Assembly (NCBI RefSeq): GCF_018135625.1
Contig: NZ_CP073078.1
Span: 4,806,501-4,870,500 of the forward strand
From: Phenylobacterium montanum
GTDB lineage: Bacteria > Pseudomonadota > Alphaproteobacteria > Caulobacterales > Caulobacteraceae
Direction of reading: 5' to 3'
DNA: 64,000 nt
Shown in pieces: positions 16,736 to 25,334 of the stretch (position 1 is its first letter; every line of letters starts with the position of its first letter). Below the pieces are notes generated by a model, which was not told the DNA's origin, did not search any database, and saw only the letters and a program-made list of their open reading frames with translations. The position numbers and the translations under genes are program-made.

Positions 16736-17212
16736 TCGATTCGCTCTCCAACACGCAATTTCGACGCTATCCAGCAATCCCTTGCGAGTAAACGCGAGAC
16801 AACCGCTAAATATGGTATTCCCGCACGAGTCCTGTGGATGAACGCGGACTGCGGCCGAGGAGCCATCCGATCACACGCCAACGTGGTTAATCGGTAGTTA
16901 ACAGTGAGTATTGCGCGGGCCGGACCGGCCGGTCTCGAAGCCTTGCGAAGGCGGTGGCTTCTGGCGCAGGCGCGATGCAAAATCCCAGGCGGCGCTTGGG
17001 TTTTCTGCGCCATCGACGATGGGTGCGGACCCGTCGCCCAGGCGGAGGCGCGACCAATTAACCTTCCCTAACGCTTCAGGAAGCCGCGCTTGTTTCAGCA
17101 GAGCCTGCAGGTTCTCGGCGCTTCGGGCGAGGCGCGCCAACTGATTCGCCAGGGGCCGGAATCAGTTTTCACGAGCATTCAGTTTCGCCGGTTCGCGTAT
17201 TGTGTGGGCCGA
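16736..17212. other. podJ upstream region, 477 bases without a gene
   Basis: No convincing gene is present. It holds the CtrA box at 16887-16902 and a second, weaker candidate at 17058-17072 (TTAA-CCTTCCC-TAAC). It also holds two GANTC sites for CcrM methylation: GAGTC at 16828-16832, and GATTC at 16738-16742 beside the podJ start. Short AT-rich patches (AAATATGGTATT, 16810-16821) may hold the promoter. The left part upstream of podJ is AT-richer than the surrounding genes. Confidence 0.6.
16887..16902. promoter_or_regulatory. CtrA-binding box (TTAA-N7-TTAAC) upstream of podJ
   Basis: TTAATCGGTAGTTAAC fits the full CtrA consensus TTAA-N7-TTAAC without mismatch. It lies about 150 bases upstream of the podJ start. 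At this base composition such a match is rare by chance (roughly 0.01 expected in the window by my estimate). CtrA is the master cell-cycle regulator of Caulobacter relatives, and podJ is cell-cycle controlled there. Confidence 0.75.
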
Positions 17213-18895
17213 TCAGGCCGCGGCGGGCACGGGCTGGTTCGGCTGGCGCTCGTCGTCACGCCGGGGCCGCTTGGTCAGGCCGGAGACCCCGCCCGAGGAC
17301 ATCAGGCCGACATCGGCCATCAGGATCGGGATGGTCCACTTCTTCGGCGCCGCCATGTAGCGCGGCTGCCAGACCGGATCGTACTTGTCCTTGTAGCGGC
17401 GCACGCCCCGGAAATTGTACAGCTCCTCGCCGCGTTCGAAGAGCAGGTTGCCGACCCGGGACATGATCGGCGCCAGGGGCCGGTCCTCAAGGCCCGCCAG
17501 CGGGGCCATGCCGAACTCGAAAGCCTGGTAGCCCTGCTCCTTGCCCCAGTGCAGCAGTTCGACGAACAGGTAGTCCATCACGTTCTTGGGCGCCTCGTCG
17601 GCATAGCGCATCAGGTCCATGGAGAAGGCCGAGCGGTCGTTCGTGGTCCAGATCGTGGCGAAGGCGGCTATGGCCCCGTCCACCCGCACCACGCCGCACG
17701 GGAACTCGGCGACGTAGCGTTCCTCGAACCCGCCCATGGAGAACTTCTTGTCGCCGCCGGCATGGTGGCTCAGCCAGACGTCGGAGACCCGGCGCAGCTC
17801 GTCCATCTGCGCCAGCACCTGGTCGTGGTTCAGCACCTCGAAGCTGGCCCCGGTCTCGCCGGCCTTGCGCCAGTTGCGGCGCAGCACCTCGCGCCGGCGG
17901 CCGGAAAGGGAGAACTGTTCCAGGGGCACGGTCGCCGACTCGCCGGTCTTCTGGATCGCGAAACCCAGCTCGACCACGTCGGGCAGAAGGTCGGGGCCGA
18001 TGGCGTAGAGGCCGGGGCGCGCGGCGTGGGCGTCGGCCAGTTCGCGGAAGCGCCAGAGCAGCTCCATCCGCTCCTCGCGCAGGCCCACCGGCGGGCCGAG
18101 GGCGATCCATGAGCGGCCGCGCACGCCGAACATCAAAAAGCTCTTGCCCGAGGCGGAGAACAGGAACCGCTTGTCGCCCATCAGGGCCAGGTTGGCGGGC
18201 GGGTCGACGTCCTCGGCGCTGGCCAGGATGGCGCGCACGCGCTCGAAGTCCGGGTCGTGGTCGCCGACCACCGGCGGGGTGGCGGGGGTGGCGACCATCC
18301 GCCAGACGCCGACGGCCAGGAGCAGGATCGCCGCCCCGGCCCAGGCGCGCAGCGAGCGGTTGGCGTCGGCGTCGCCAATCACCTTCCACCACAGGGTGTC
18401 GGAATAGTCGGCGTGGTGGAACTGCCACCAGCCGAGGATGGCGGCGCCGGTGACGCAGGCCCCGGCGGAGGCCAGCCAGCCAGGGGTGATCTCCATGCGC
18501 GACAGCTGGGCCTTGCGCGGGAACGCCGCATGGACCGGCAGGATCAGCAGGCAGGCGACGGCCAGGGTCGCCGTCTCCTCCCAATTGAAGCCCTTGAGCA
18601 AGGCCAGGAGCGCGCTGATCACCAGGACGCCCACCGCCGCGCCCCAGGCCGCGTCCAGCCGCCGGCGCAGGCCGAAGGACAGCAAGACCAGGACCAGCCC
18701 CAGGATGCTGGACAGGAAATGGCTGAGCTCGATCACCCATAGGGGCAGGATCGCCGCCAGCCACTGGAAGCGCTCCGGGTCGGAAGGCGTCGCCCCCGAC
18801 ACCAGCAGCAGGACGCCGGCCGACAGCGCCAGGACCGCCGAAACCATCGGCGCCATTTCCAGCGCCGCAGGCCTCAGATCGCGCAACACACTCAT
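17213..18895 (-). CDS. MprF-like membrane protein with phosphatidylglycerol lysyltransferase (DUF2156) domain
   Basis: A 560-residue protein. The first ~210 residues hold about six hydrophobic segments. The C-terminal ~310 residues are the cytosolic DUF2156 (tandem GNAT-like) domain of MprF, with FSASGKSFLMFGVRGRSWIALGPPVG, LRRNWRKAGETGASFEV and FEFGMAPLAGLEDRPL. Full-length MprF has about 14 membrane helices and ~850 residues, so this is a short form without most of the flippase part. It probably transfers an amino acid from aminoacyl-tRNA to phosphatidylglycerol. ATG 18895 follows AAGG; an upstream frame of 12 codons is less likely. Confidence 0.8.
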   Translation of the reverse strand: MSVLRDLRPAALEMAPMVSAVLALSAGVLLLVSGATPSDPERFQWLAAILPLWVIELSHFLSSILGLVLVLLSFGLRRRLDAAWGAAVGVLVISALLALLKGFNWEETATLAVACLLILPVHAAFPRKAQLSRMEITPGWLASAGACVTGAAILGWWQFHHADYSDTLWWKVIGDADANRSLRAWAGAAILLLAVGVWRMVATPATPPVVGDHDPDFERVRAILASAEDVDPPANLALMGDKRFLFSASGKSFLMFGVRGRSWIALGPPVGLREERMELLWRFRELADAHAARPGLYAIGPDLLPDVVELGFAIQKTGESATVPLEQFSLSGRRREVLRRNWRKAGETGASFEVLNHDQVLAQMDELRRVSDVWLSHHAGGDKKFSMGGFEERYVAEFPCGVVRVDGAIAAFATIWTTNDRSAFSMDLMRYADEAPKNVMDYLFVELLHWGKEQGYQAFEFGMAPLAGLEDRPLAPIMSRVGNLLFERGEELYNFRGVRRYKDKYDPVWQPRYMAAPKKWTIPILMADVGLMSSGGVSGLTKRPRRDDERQPNQPVPAAA

Positions 18896-18985
18896 GTAAA
18901 ACCTTGGGCAGCCCCCGATGGGGAGCATCATAGCCGGTTTGCCGGCCGAGCGCAGGGGGGCGCCGACGCCTTGCCCGAACGCAAC

Positions 18986-19022
18986 GAAAAGCGCCCCGGC
19001 CGGATCTCGCCGGCCGGGGCGC
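18986..19022 (-). terminator. Rho-independent terminator of the 19033-22155 gene
   Basis: A perfect 13-base-pair stem (18991-19003 with 19010-19022) closes a 6-base loop, ATCTCG. On the minus strand it is followed at once by TTTT (18987-18990). It begins 11 bases after the stop of the large unknown gene, so that gene is transcribed as a unit separate from the MprF-like gene downstream. Confidence 0.85.
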
Positions 19023-19032
19023 CGAGGTCGTT

Positions 19033-22000
19033 CTAGCGCCGTCCGAGCCGGGCGGCGGAGAGCAGGATCACCGACATCGGCCGGTCCAGGTCGTCCTCCT
19101 CGACCACCACCTTGACCAAGAGCCGCTCTTCCCAGACCCGCAGGATCAGGGCCTCCATGTCGCGCTCATGGCTCGCGAAGCGGCGCATGCCGTCCTCGGT
19201 GTCCAGGGCGAAGCCGGCGAAGTCGCCGAAGCGGTCATAGACCAGCTGGTCGACCTTGCCGACGAAGCCCAGGCGCTCCTCGCCGTCATGCTTGGGCCTG
19301 GTCTTCCCGCCGCCGCTGGGCGAGGGCTTGATGTGGTCGGGATCGCCGCCCATGGCGCGCACGCGGTCCGAGACCACGCCCACATAGCGATTGAACACCG
19401 GCGCCCAGCGGTTGGTCGCCGGGATCGAGCGCTCGATCCATTTCAAGACGCCCAACAGCCGTTCCTCGGGCTCCAGGATCGTCTCCTTGGTGCGGACCGG
19501 AATGGTGATTTGGAACGCGCCCTTGACCTTGCGCCAGCGGAGGAACTGTTCCCGCTGCTCGGCCTCGGCGGCCGGGGCCCCGATCACCGGCGGCGGCTCG
19601 ATCCTGGGACCGAAGGCGTCGCCGATCTGCCGGGCGACCATCTTGTAGACCTCGCCCTTCCTCACGCTGGAGGGCAGGTCGATGGTCAAAAGGCCGGCCA
19701 GGTTGGTCGCGCTCCCCGCCGGGATGGGCACATAGGTCACCCCTTCGGCCGGGACCTGCAGGGTGTGCTCGTCCAGCGCGGTCAGCCGGTGCTTCACATA
19801 GCGCTCGTTGGCGGTGTTCAGGATCTGCTTGGCGTTGGCGCCCGGCATGTAGATGCTGGCCACACTGCCCACCGGCACCGTGCCCCAGTCGAGCAGGAGC
19901 TCGTCCAGGTCGCCGGCCCGCTTCAGATCCAATACGCTCGGCTTGATCTCGAAGGTGTTGGGGATGCGGTGCGAGGCCGGGCCGCCGGGATTGTCCGAGG
20001 CGACGATCGACAGGTTGCGCTGGGCCAGCTTGTCCGACGACCCGGGGGTGTCGCCGGTGTTCAAGAGGGTGATCCCGTCCATCGAGATTTCGCAGGTCAG
20101 GCACTGGTGCGCATTGCGGATCAGGTCCTGGATGGTCTGGCGGCCGGAGGTGTAGGGGCCGTCGACCGGGGCGGGGGGCGCGATCGGGAATTGCGGCTGG
20201 CTGGGCTGGTTGATGTCGAGCCAGCAGCCGAAATAGGCGATCACCTCCGATCCCGCGCCGCTGTGGAACAGGGTCTGGTCATTGGGCGGGTCGGTCTGGG
20301 CGTCCATCCCCTGCGTCGAGGTGTCGATACGAGACGAAGCGAAGAAGGGGATGGTGGTGGTCTCGCCGCCGACGAAGCCCAGCTTGGGAATGATGGTCCC
20401 GCCCTGGCCGCCTCTGCGATAGGTGCTGTTCTGGTCGTAGGCGGTCGAGGTGGTCGAGGCCGGGAAGGTGCGGAAGAACACCCGCACATTGTTGGCGTCG
20501 GCGGTCAGCGAGCGGTAGCGGACGCGGGCCAGGGCGAAGTTGAACACCGGGACCCCGTTCACCGCCTCCGACAGCTCGATGGTCGCCGCGGTCTCGTCGG
20601 TGGAGATGGCGTCGAAGCTGTCGCCGGCGGTATTGCCCGTATTCAGGCGTCCGATCACGTTCTGGATGAACTGGACCGCGTCGGCCGGGCTATTGCCCAT
20701 GGATTCGCCGAAGCGCGTGTCGCCGGCGTTGATCTGGAACACACGCAGGTCGGTGCTGAGCCAGGAGATCGGCCCGTCAAGCTCGTAGGGGTTGGGCTCG
20801 TCCACCAGTTCGATATCGGCGCTGCCGGAGACGCCGGACAGGGTCGCGGTCAGGGTCACCGGCGTGACCGCCCCGGCCGTGGTCGGGAAGTCGAGATCGG
20901 TGGTGAAGGTCACCCGGCAGGTCCAGGTGAAGCGCTGGATGATGTCGAGCTGGGTCTGGTCCGGCGCCGACAGGGCCGTCGGGGTGATGGTCAGGGAGCC
21001 CAGGGCCGGCGAGAACGAGAAGCTGGGTATGACGTTGGGGGCGCCAAAGAAGGACGAGGTGGTGATGCCCAGCTGGTTGGCGGTGAAGCCGTCCACCGCG
21101 ATATAGAGGGCCGCTTCGAACTGGGCGGGCTGCGGGAACGGGCCGTGCAGGAAGGCGTCGACCTCGTCGCGGCCGAAGGTGCTGCGATCCAGGATGACCG
21201 AGCAGGCCGGCAGCAGCGAAGGCAGGGGGAAGGATGAGCCCAGGACGCAGGTCGTGGCCCCGTTCGACTGCTGGTCGTCATACTTGCTGTACATCTGCTG
21301 GACGGTCCAGCTGTTGGCGCCGACGGTCAGGGTCCCGTTGCTGCCGTTGCAGATGTCGCCGTTCTCGTGAGGGATCGGATTCGAGCCGCCGCTCCAGCCT
21401 TCGGTCCCCTCGACGTCGGGATCGGTGACCATCTCGGAGAATTCGTGGCTCAAGACCTGGGTCTGACGCTGCTCGCGGGTCTGGGCCAGGTGCAGCGAGC
21501 AACTGCTGTCGTCGGGGCAGGAGTTGGTCAGGCAGGTATCGGTCAGGCCAGGCACCACGGCGTAGAACAGCTCGTTGCCGGCGGTGGTGTCGAAGTGGAA
21601 GTGGAAGCCGAAAGCGTCGTCGCTGCTGGCCTCGCACATCACCGTCTGGTCCGTGCCGAAGGTGCCGTTGACGCCGGTGGAGTCGTCCAGGAACAGGACG
21701 TAGACCACCGACGGATCCGTCGGTTCGGGCAGGGTGTTGTTGTTGATCGCGGTCTGGAACACGCCCTCGATCGCGGCGCGGTCTAGATTGTGATTGCTGC
21801 TGGAGATGAACACGCTGCCGGCCACCGAGCCGGTCGAGCCGCAGCCGTACTGGGCCAGCATGTTCATGTAGTCGCTGTTCATCAGGTCAGTGAGGAACTG
21901 CGACAGGCGCGTGGCGCGCGTCTGGTTGGCGCTGCTGCTCCAGTCGCCCAGGAACACACACCAGACCTTGGGCTGATTGATCACCCGTCCGCCTTGATAG

Positions 22001-22155
22001 GCGAAGGTGGGGAAGGCGCCCGGGCCGGAGGCCAGGCGCGGACCGCCGCCCAGGGGGACGCGGCGTTTCGAGGGACGCGGGCTGACGCCGCGGACGATCC
22101 GCTGGCGGCTCCGGACGGTTGTGTCGCTGGCGGGATCTTTATGCTTGGTGGCCAT
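19033..22155 (-). CDS. Large protein of unknown function with a possible N-terminal metallopeptidase-like domain
   Basis: A 1040-residue protein I do not recognise as a whole. A basic N-terminus (~1-45, no clear signal peptide) precedes a domain at ~50-300 with SSSNHNLDRAAIEGVFQ, FGFHFHFDT, LSHEFSEMVTDPDV and PHENGDICNG. The H-E-x2-E ... E-x-G-D-x-C arrangement recalls, from memory, the phi-1/EXORDIUM-type fold and secreted bacterial proteins with a putative metal site. Several cysteines occur there. Residues ~310-800 are beta-rich, Thr/Ser/Asn-rich and resemble adhesin or Ig-like domains. The charged C-terminus (~850-1040) has coiled-coil character. Base composition is less GC-rich than the neighbours, suggesting transfer. 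AGGAG lies 6 bases before ATG 22155. It is monocistronic with its own terminator. Confidence 0.8.
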   Translation of the reverse strand: MATKHKDPASDTTVRSRQRIVRGVSPRPSKRRVPLGGGPRLASGPGAFPTFAYQGGRVINQPKVWCVFLGDWSSSANQTRATRLSQFLTDLMNSDYMNMLAQYGCGSTGSVAGSVFISSSNHNLDRAAIEGVFQTAINNNTLPEPTDPSVVYVLFLDDSTGVNGTFGTDQTVMCEASSDDAFGFHFHFDTTAGNELFYAVVPGLTDTCLTNSCPDDSSCSLHLAQTREQRQTQVLSHEFSEMVTDPDVEGTEGWSGGSNPIPHENGDICNGSNGTLTVGANSWTVQQMYSKYDDQQSNGATTCVLGSSFPLPSLLPACSVILDRSTFGRDEVDAFLHGPFPQPAQFEAALYIAVDGFTANQLGITTSSFFGAPNVIPSFSFSPALGSLTITPTALSAPDQTQLDIIQRFTWTCRVTFTTDLDFPTTAGAVTPVTLTATLSGVSGSADIELVDEPNPYELDGPISWLSTDLRVFQINAGDTRFGESMGNSPADAVQFIQNVIGRLNTGNTAGDSFDAISTDETAATIELSEAVNGVPVFNFALARVRYRSLTADANNVRVFFRTFPASTTSTAYDQNSTYRRGGQGGTIIPKLGFVGGETTTIPFFASSRIDTSTQGMDAQTDPPNDQTLFHSGAGSEVIAYFGCWLDINQPSQPQFPIAPPAPVDGPYTSGRQTIQDLIRNAHQCLTCEISMDGITLLNTGDTPGSSDKLAQRNLSIVASDNPGGPASHRIPNTFEIKPSVLDLKRAGDLDELLLDWGTVPVGSVASIYMPGANAKQILNTANERYVKHRLTALDEHTLQVPAEGVTYVPIPAGSATNLAGLLTIDLPSSVRKGEVYKMVARQIGDAFGPRIEPPPVIGAPAAEAEQREQFLRWRKVKGAFQITIPVRTKETILEPEERLLGVLKWIERSIPATNRWAPVFNRYVGVVSDRVRAMGGDPDHIKPSPSGGGKTRPKHDGEERLGFVGKVDQLVYDRFGDFAGFALDTEDGMRRFASHERDMEALILRVWEERLLVKVVVEEDDLDRPMSVILLSAARLGRR

Positions 22156-22182
22156 GTTGAGCTCCTGGTTCGCTGGCGGAAT

Positions 22183-22280
22183 GACCTTTCGGCTCCGCCG
22201 GTTCTGGTCGAACGAAGCCGTTCGCCGGCCCCGTCAGGGCCGCCGCCGGCGCTTACGCCTTGCCATCTGAGCTACGGGTC
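22183..22280 (-). other. Potentially structured RNA leader upstream of the large unknown gene
   Basis: On the minus strand this 98-base segment can fold into a closed multi-branch domain. Outer helices pair 22277-22280 with 22183-22186 (GACC/GGTC) and 22269-22272 with 22192-22195 (GCTC/GAGC). Inside are three hairpins: 22248-22259 (4 bp, 4-base loop), 22227-22241 (5 bp, 5-base loop) and 22209-22224 (6 bp, 4-base loop). The 5' part, GTAGCTCAGATGG, looks like a tRNA D-arm, but no full cloverleaf forms. It ends 28 bases before the start codon. No known riboswitch was recognised, and GC-rich DNA forms stems readily. Confidence 0.35.
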
Positions 22281-22736
22281 TGGTCGGGCGGAGCCCCCGC
22301 AAGCAAGCAGCGACCCGGCGCACGCCCTGCGCCGCGTCAACCTGGAATGCTCTGCCGATCAGAACTTGACTATTCGATACAACCACTTGGTATAAATATC
22401 AGTCAAGCAAAAAGGTCCCGAGGCGCGATAACGTGAAGTTGCATGCTCCGTGTTCAGGCGCAATCTGAACTTATGGCCAAGCTTATTGTGTGGTGACCGC
22501 TGTCACCGGTTGTTTGATTGAGAGTCCGTCTCAACTAAACAAGATAAATACACGCAGTTTTGCCAATATGATTGCTTCAAATATTGTCGGCCGGCTTGCC
22601 TTCCCCTTCCTGTGCGCCGGGCCGCTGTCAAGCGCGGCGGCGGATCAAACGATTGTTCGAACCGGCTTGCCCCGGCCTTCGCCTGGGGTAAGTTAGGGGC
22701 AAACCTGATGTTCGAATTTCGAGTGGGGAGACGGCG
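22281..22736. other. AT-richer intergenic region with several palindromes
   Basis: No gene is supported. The stretch 22355-22600 is much richer in A and T than its surroundings. It holds CTTGACT (22365-22371) and its inverse AGTCAAG (22401-22407) flanking GGTATAAATATC; the perfect inverted repeat GTTCAG-N7-CTGAAC (22452-22470); and GGTGAC-CGCT-GTCACC (22492-22507). TTGACT is found on both strands with AT-rich -10-like sequence beyond it. Promoters for the divergent genes at 22155 and 22737 probably lie here. The palindromes could be operators. Confidence 0.5.
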
Positions 22737-23960
22737 ATGGCCGATTTTGGCGCGGACAATCTGGAAGCCTTCCGCGGCGAGGCGCGCGCCTGGCTGGAGG
22801 CCAACTATCCGGCCGAGCTACGCGACCCGAACGCCCAGGTCGACGAGGAGGCCGTCTGGGGCGGCCGCAAGTATCAGGGCTCGGCCGATCCGATCTCGAC
22901 CTGGCGCGCACGCCTGGCCGAGAAGGGCTGGACCACCCCGACCTGGCCCAAGGAATACGGCGGCGGCGGCCTGTCGGCGGCCGAGGCGCGGGTGCTGAAC
23001 CAGGAATTGGCCAAGGGGCGTTATGCGACCGCCCTGGCCTCGTTCGGCGTGTGGATGCTGGGCCCGGTGCTGCTGGAATACGCCACCGAGGAGCAGAAGA
23101 AAGAACACCTGCCCAGGATCGTCCGTGGCGAGATCCGCTGGTGCCAGGGCTATTCCGAGCCGGGCGCGGGCTCTGACCTGGCGGGCCTGGCCACCCGCTG
23201 CGAAGACAAGGGCGACCACTACCTAGTCAACGGCTCCAAGATCTGGACCTCCTACGCCGACCAGGCCGACTGGATCTTCGCCCTGGTGCGGACCGACACT
23301 TCGAAAAAGCACGAGGGCATCAGCTTCCTGCTGATCGACATGACCACGCCGGGCGTCGAGACCCGGCCGATCAAGCTGATCAGCGGCTCATCGCCCTTCT
23401 GCGAGACCTTCTTCACCGACGTGAAGGTGCCCAAGGGCAATCTGGTCGGCCGGCTGAACGGCGGCTGGGAGATCGCCAAGCGGCTTTTGCAGTACGAGCG
23501 GCAGAACATCTCCGGCGGCATGGGCTCGGGCGGCGGCGCGGGCGGGGCGGCCGGGGACCTGGGTAAGATCGCGCTGAAGTATCATGGGGCCGACGAGAGC
23601 GGTCGCTTGGCCGACAGCGACCTTCGCACCCGCATCACCAAGAACCGCATGGAGATGCAGGCCTTCCTGCAGACCGTGCGCCGGGTCGAGGCGGAATCCC
23701 GCGCCTCCAAGGGACCGAGCGCGGCCACTTCGATCATCAAGTACGCCGCCGCCACCATGGCCCAGGAGCGCAGCGAACTGATGGTCGAAGCCCTGGGCTT
23801 CCAGGGCCTGGGCTGGGAAGGCGAGGGCTATTCCCCGGAAGAGATCGTCGCCATCCGCGGCTGGCTGCGCTCGAAGGGCAATTCGATCGAGGGCGGCACG
23901 TCCGAGGTCAATCTGAACGTGGTGGCCAAGCGGGTGCTGGGGCTGCTGGATCACCAATAA
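22737..23960 (+). CDS. Acyl-CoA dehydrogenase (first of three)
   Basis: A 407-residue FAD-dependent acyl-CoA dehydrogenase of the FadE type used in steroid, branched-chain or aromatic side-chain breakdown. GEIRWCQGYSEPGAGSDLAGLATRC and KIWTSYADQADW are the FAD/substrate motifs. E254 in LLQYERQNISGG aligns with the catalytic glutamate of isovaleryl-CoA-type enzymes, while the usual C-terminal base position is glycine (IEGGTSEV). GTGGGGAG precedes the ATG. It heads a run of three related genes. Confidence 0.9.
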   Translation: MADFGADNLEAFRGEARAWLEANYPAELRDPNAQVDEEAVWGGRKYQGSADPISTWRARLAEKGWTTPTWPKEYGGGGLSAAEARVLNQELAKGRYATALASFGVWMLGPVLLEYATEEQKKEHLPRIVRGEIRWCQGYSEPGAGSDLAGLATRCEDKGDHYLVNGSKIWTSYADQADWIFALVRTDTSKKHEGISFLLIDMTTPGVETRPIKLISGSSPFCETFFTDVKVPKGNLVGRLNGGWEIAKRLLQYERQNISGGMGSGGGAGGAAGDLGKIALKYHGADESGRLADSDLRTRITKNRMEMQAFLQTVRRVEAESRASKGPSAATSIIKYAAATMAQERSELMVEALGFQGLGWEGEGYSPEEIVAIRGWLRSKGNSIEGGTSEVNLNVVAKRVLGLLDHQ

Positions 23961-23965
23961 ACTCC

Positions 23966-24047
23966 GCTCATCCCCGCGAAGGCGGGGACCCAGGGGCCGC
24001 TTGCTCAGGCTGGTGGAATCTGGATCCCCGCCTTCGCGGGGATGAGC
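23966..24047. repeat. REP-like inverted pair between two acyl-CoA dehydrogenase genes (type 2)
   Basis: A 23-base sequence, GCTCATCCCCGCGAAGGCGG plus GGA (23966-23988), recurs as its exact reverse complement at 24025-24047. Each arm is itself a hairpin (CCCCGC-GAAG-GCGGGG). The pair sits 5 bases after the stop of the first dehydrogenase gene and may trim or stabilise the mRNA end. Confidence 0.85.
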
Positions 24048-24100
24048 GCTGAAAGCAATAGAGCTTTAGAAAACCAACTTATTTTCAGGGAGATCCATTG

Positions 24101-25312
24101 ATGGCCGATTTCGGAGGCGAAGACCTTGAGGCCTTCCGCAGCGAGGCGCAGGCCTGGCTGACGGCGAATTTTCCGGCCTCGCTGAAGGGCCGGGGCGGCA
24201 TGATGCTGCAGGAAGGCGGCCCGCCGGCGGACCCGGATTACAAGGCCTGGGCCAAGGCCATGGGTGAGAAGGGGTGGGGCACGCCGACCTGGCCCAAGGC
24301 TTATGGCGGCGGCGGCCTGTCGTCCGGCCAGGCCCGCGCCCTGCAGCAGGAGATGAACAAGATCGGGGCCTGGAACCCGATCGGCGGCATGGGCGTGATG
24401 ATGTTCGGCCCGACCCTGCTGGAATACGGCAACGAAGAGCAGAAGCAGCGCCACATCCCGCATATCGTCCGCGGTGAGATCCGCTGGTGCCAGGGATTCT
24501 CCGAGCCCGGCGCGGGCTCGGACCTCGCCAGCCTGCAGACCAAGTGCGAGGACAAGGGCGACCACTACCTGATCAACGGCCAGAAGATCTGGACCTCGGG
24601 CGCGCAATACGCCGACTGGTGCTTCTGCCTGGTGCGGACGGACACCTCCAAGAAGCACGAGGGCATCAGCTTCATCCTGATCGACATGCGGACTCCGGGT
24701 GTCGAGACCCGGCCGATCAAGCTGATCAGCGGCAATTCCCCGTTCTGCGAGACCTTCTTCACCGACGTGAAGGTCCCCAAGGAGAACCTGGTCGGCCCGC
24801 TCGGCGGCGGCTGGACCATCGCCAAGCGCCTGCTGCAGCACGAACGCAGCGGCCTGGCCGGCGGCGGCGGCAGCGCCGGCCGCGCCTTCGCCGGGGCGCC
24901 GATCTCGGACCTCGCCAAGTCCTATCTCGGGACCGACGACAAGGGCCGCATCGCTGATGTCGAACTGCGCTCGCGCATCGCCAGCCATGAGATGGACGCC
25001 CGCGCTTTCCAGCTCACTGCCATGCGCACCATGCTGGAATCCCGCTCCAACCAGGGCCCCAGCGCCGCGACCTCGATCATGAAGAACGCCGGCACCAAGG
25101 TCGGCCAGGACCGCGCCGAGCTGACCCTGGAGATCATGGGCAACCAGGGTCTCGGCTGGGAGGGCGAGGGCTTCACCGCTGCCGAGCTGACCGCGGTCAG
25201 GACCTGGCTGGGCGGCAAGGCCACCACGATCTACGGCGGCTCGGCCGAGATCCAGAGCAACATCATCTCCAAGCGGATTCTCGGCCTGCCCGACAATCTG
25301 AGCCACTCTTAA
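24101..25312 (+). CDS. Acyl-CoA dehydrogenase (second of three)
   Basis: A 403-residue enzyme close in sequence to the preceding one: the same MADFG start, GEIRWCQGFSEPGAGSDLASLQT, KHEGISFILIDM and RPIKLISGNSPFCETFFTDVKVP. E248 in LLQHERSGLAGG matches the isovaleryl-CoA-type catalytic glutamate, and the end reads IYGGSAEIQSNIISKRILGLP. The pair is probably an old tandem duplication. ATG 24101 is preferred to a TTG three bases earlier because AGGGAG lies 8 bases before it. Confidence 0.9.
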   Translation: MADFGGEDLEAFRSEAQAWLTANFPASLKGRGGMMLQEGGPPADPDYKAWAKAMGEKGWGTPTWPKAYGGGGLSSGQARALQQEMNKIGAWNPIGGMGVMMFGPTLLEYGNEEQKQRHIPHIVRGEIRWCQGFSEPGAGSDLASLQTKCEDKGDHYLINGQKIWTSGAQYADWCFCLVRTDTSKKHEGISFILIDMRTPGVETRPIKLISGNSPFCETFFTDVKVPKENLVGPLGGGWTIAKRLLQHERSGLAGGGGSAGRAFAGAPISDLAKSYLGTDDKGRIADVELRSRIASHEMDARAFQLTAMRTMLESRSNQGPSAATSIMKNAGTKVGQDRAELTLEIMGNQGLGWEGEGFTAAELTAVRTWLGGKATTIYGGSAEIQSNIISKRILGLPDNLSHS

Positions 25313-25334
25313 AAGACCAGGGATTTCAAACAAC

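Noticed and set aside
22181-22281. A tRNA gene
   Set aside because: A D-arm-like string is present on the minus strand, but no acceptor, anticodon and T stems can be assembled into a cloverleaf.
22490-22696. A 68-codon open frame in the AT-rich gap
   Set aside because: No ribosome-binding site, mixed composition and overlap with palindromes; not supported as a gene.
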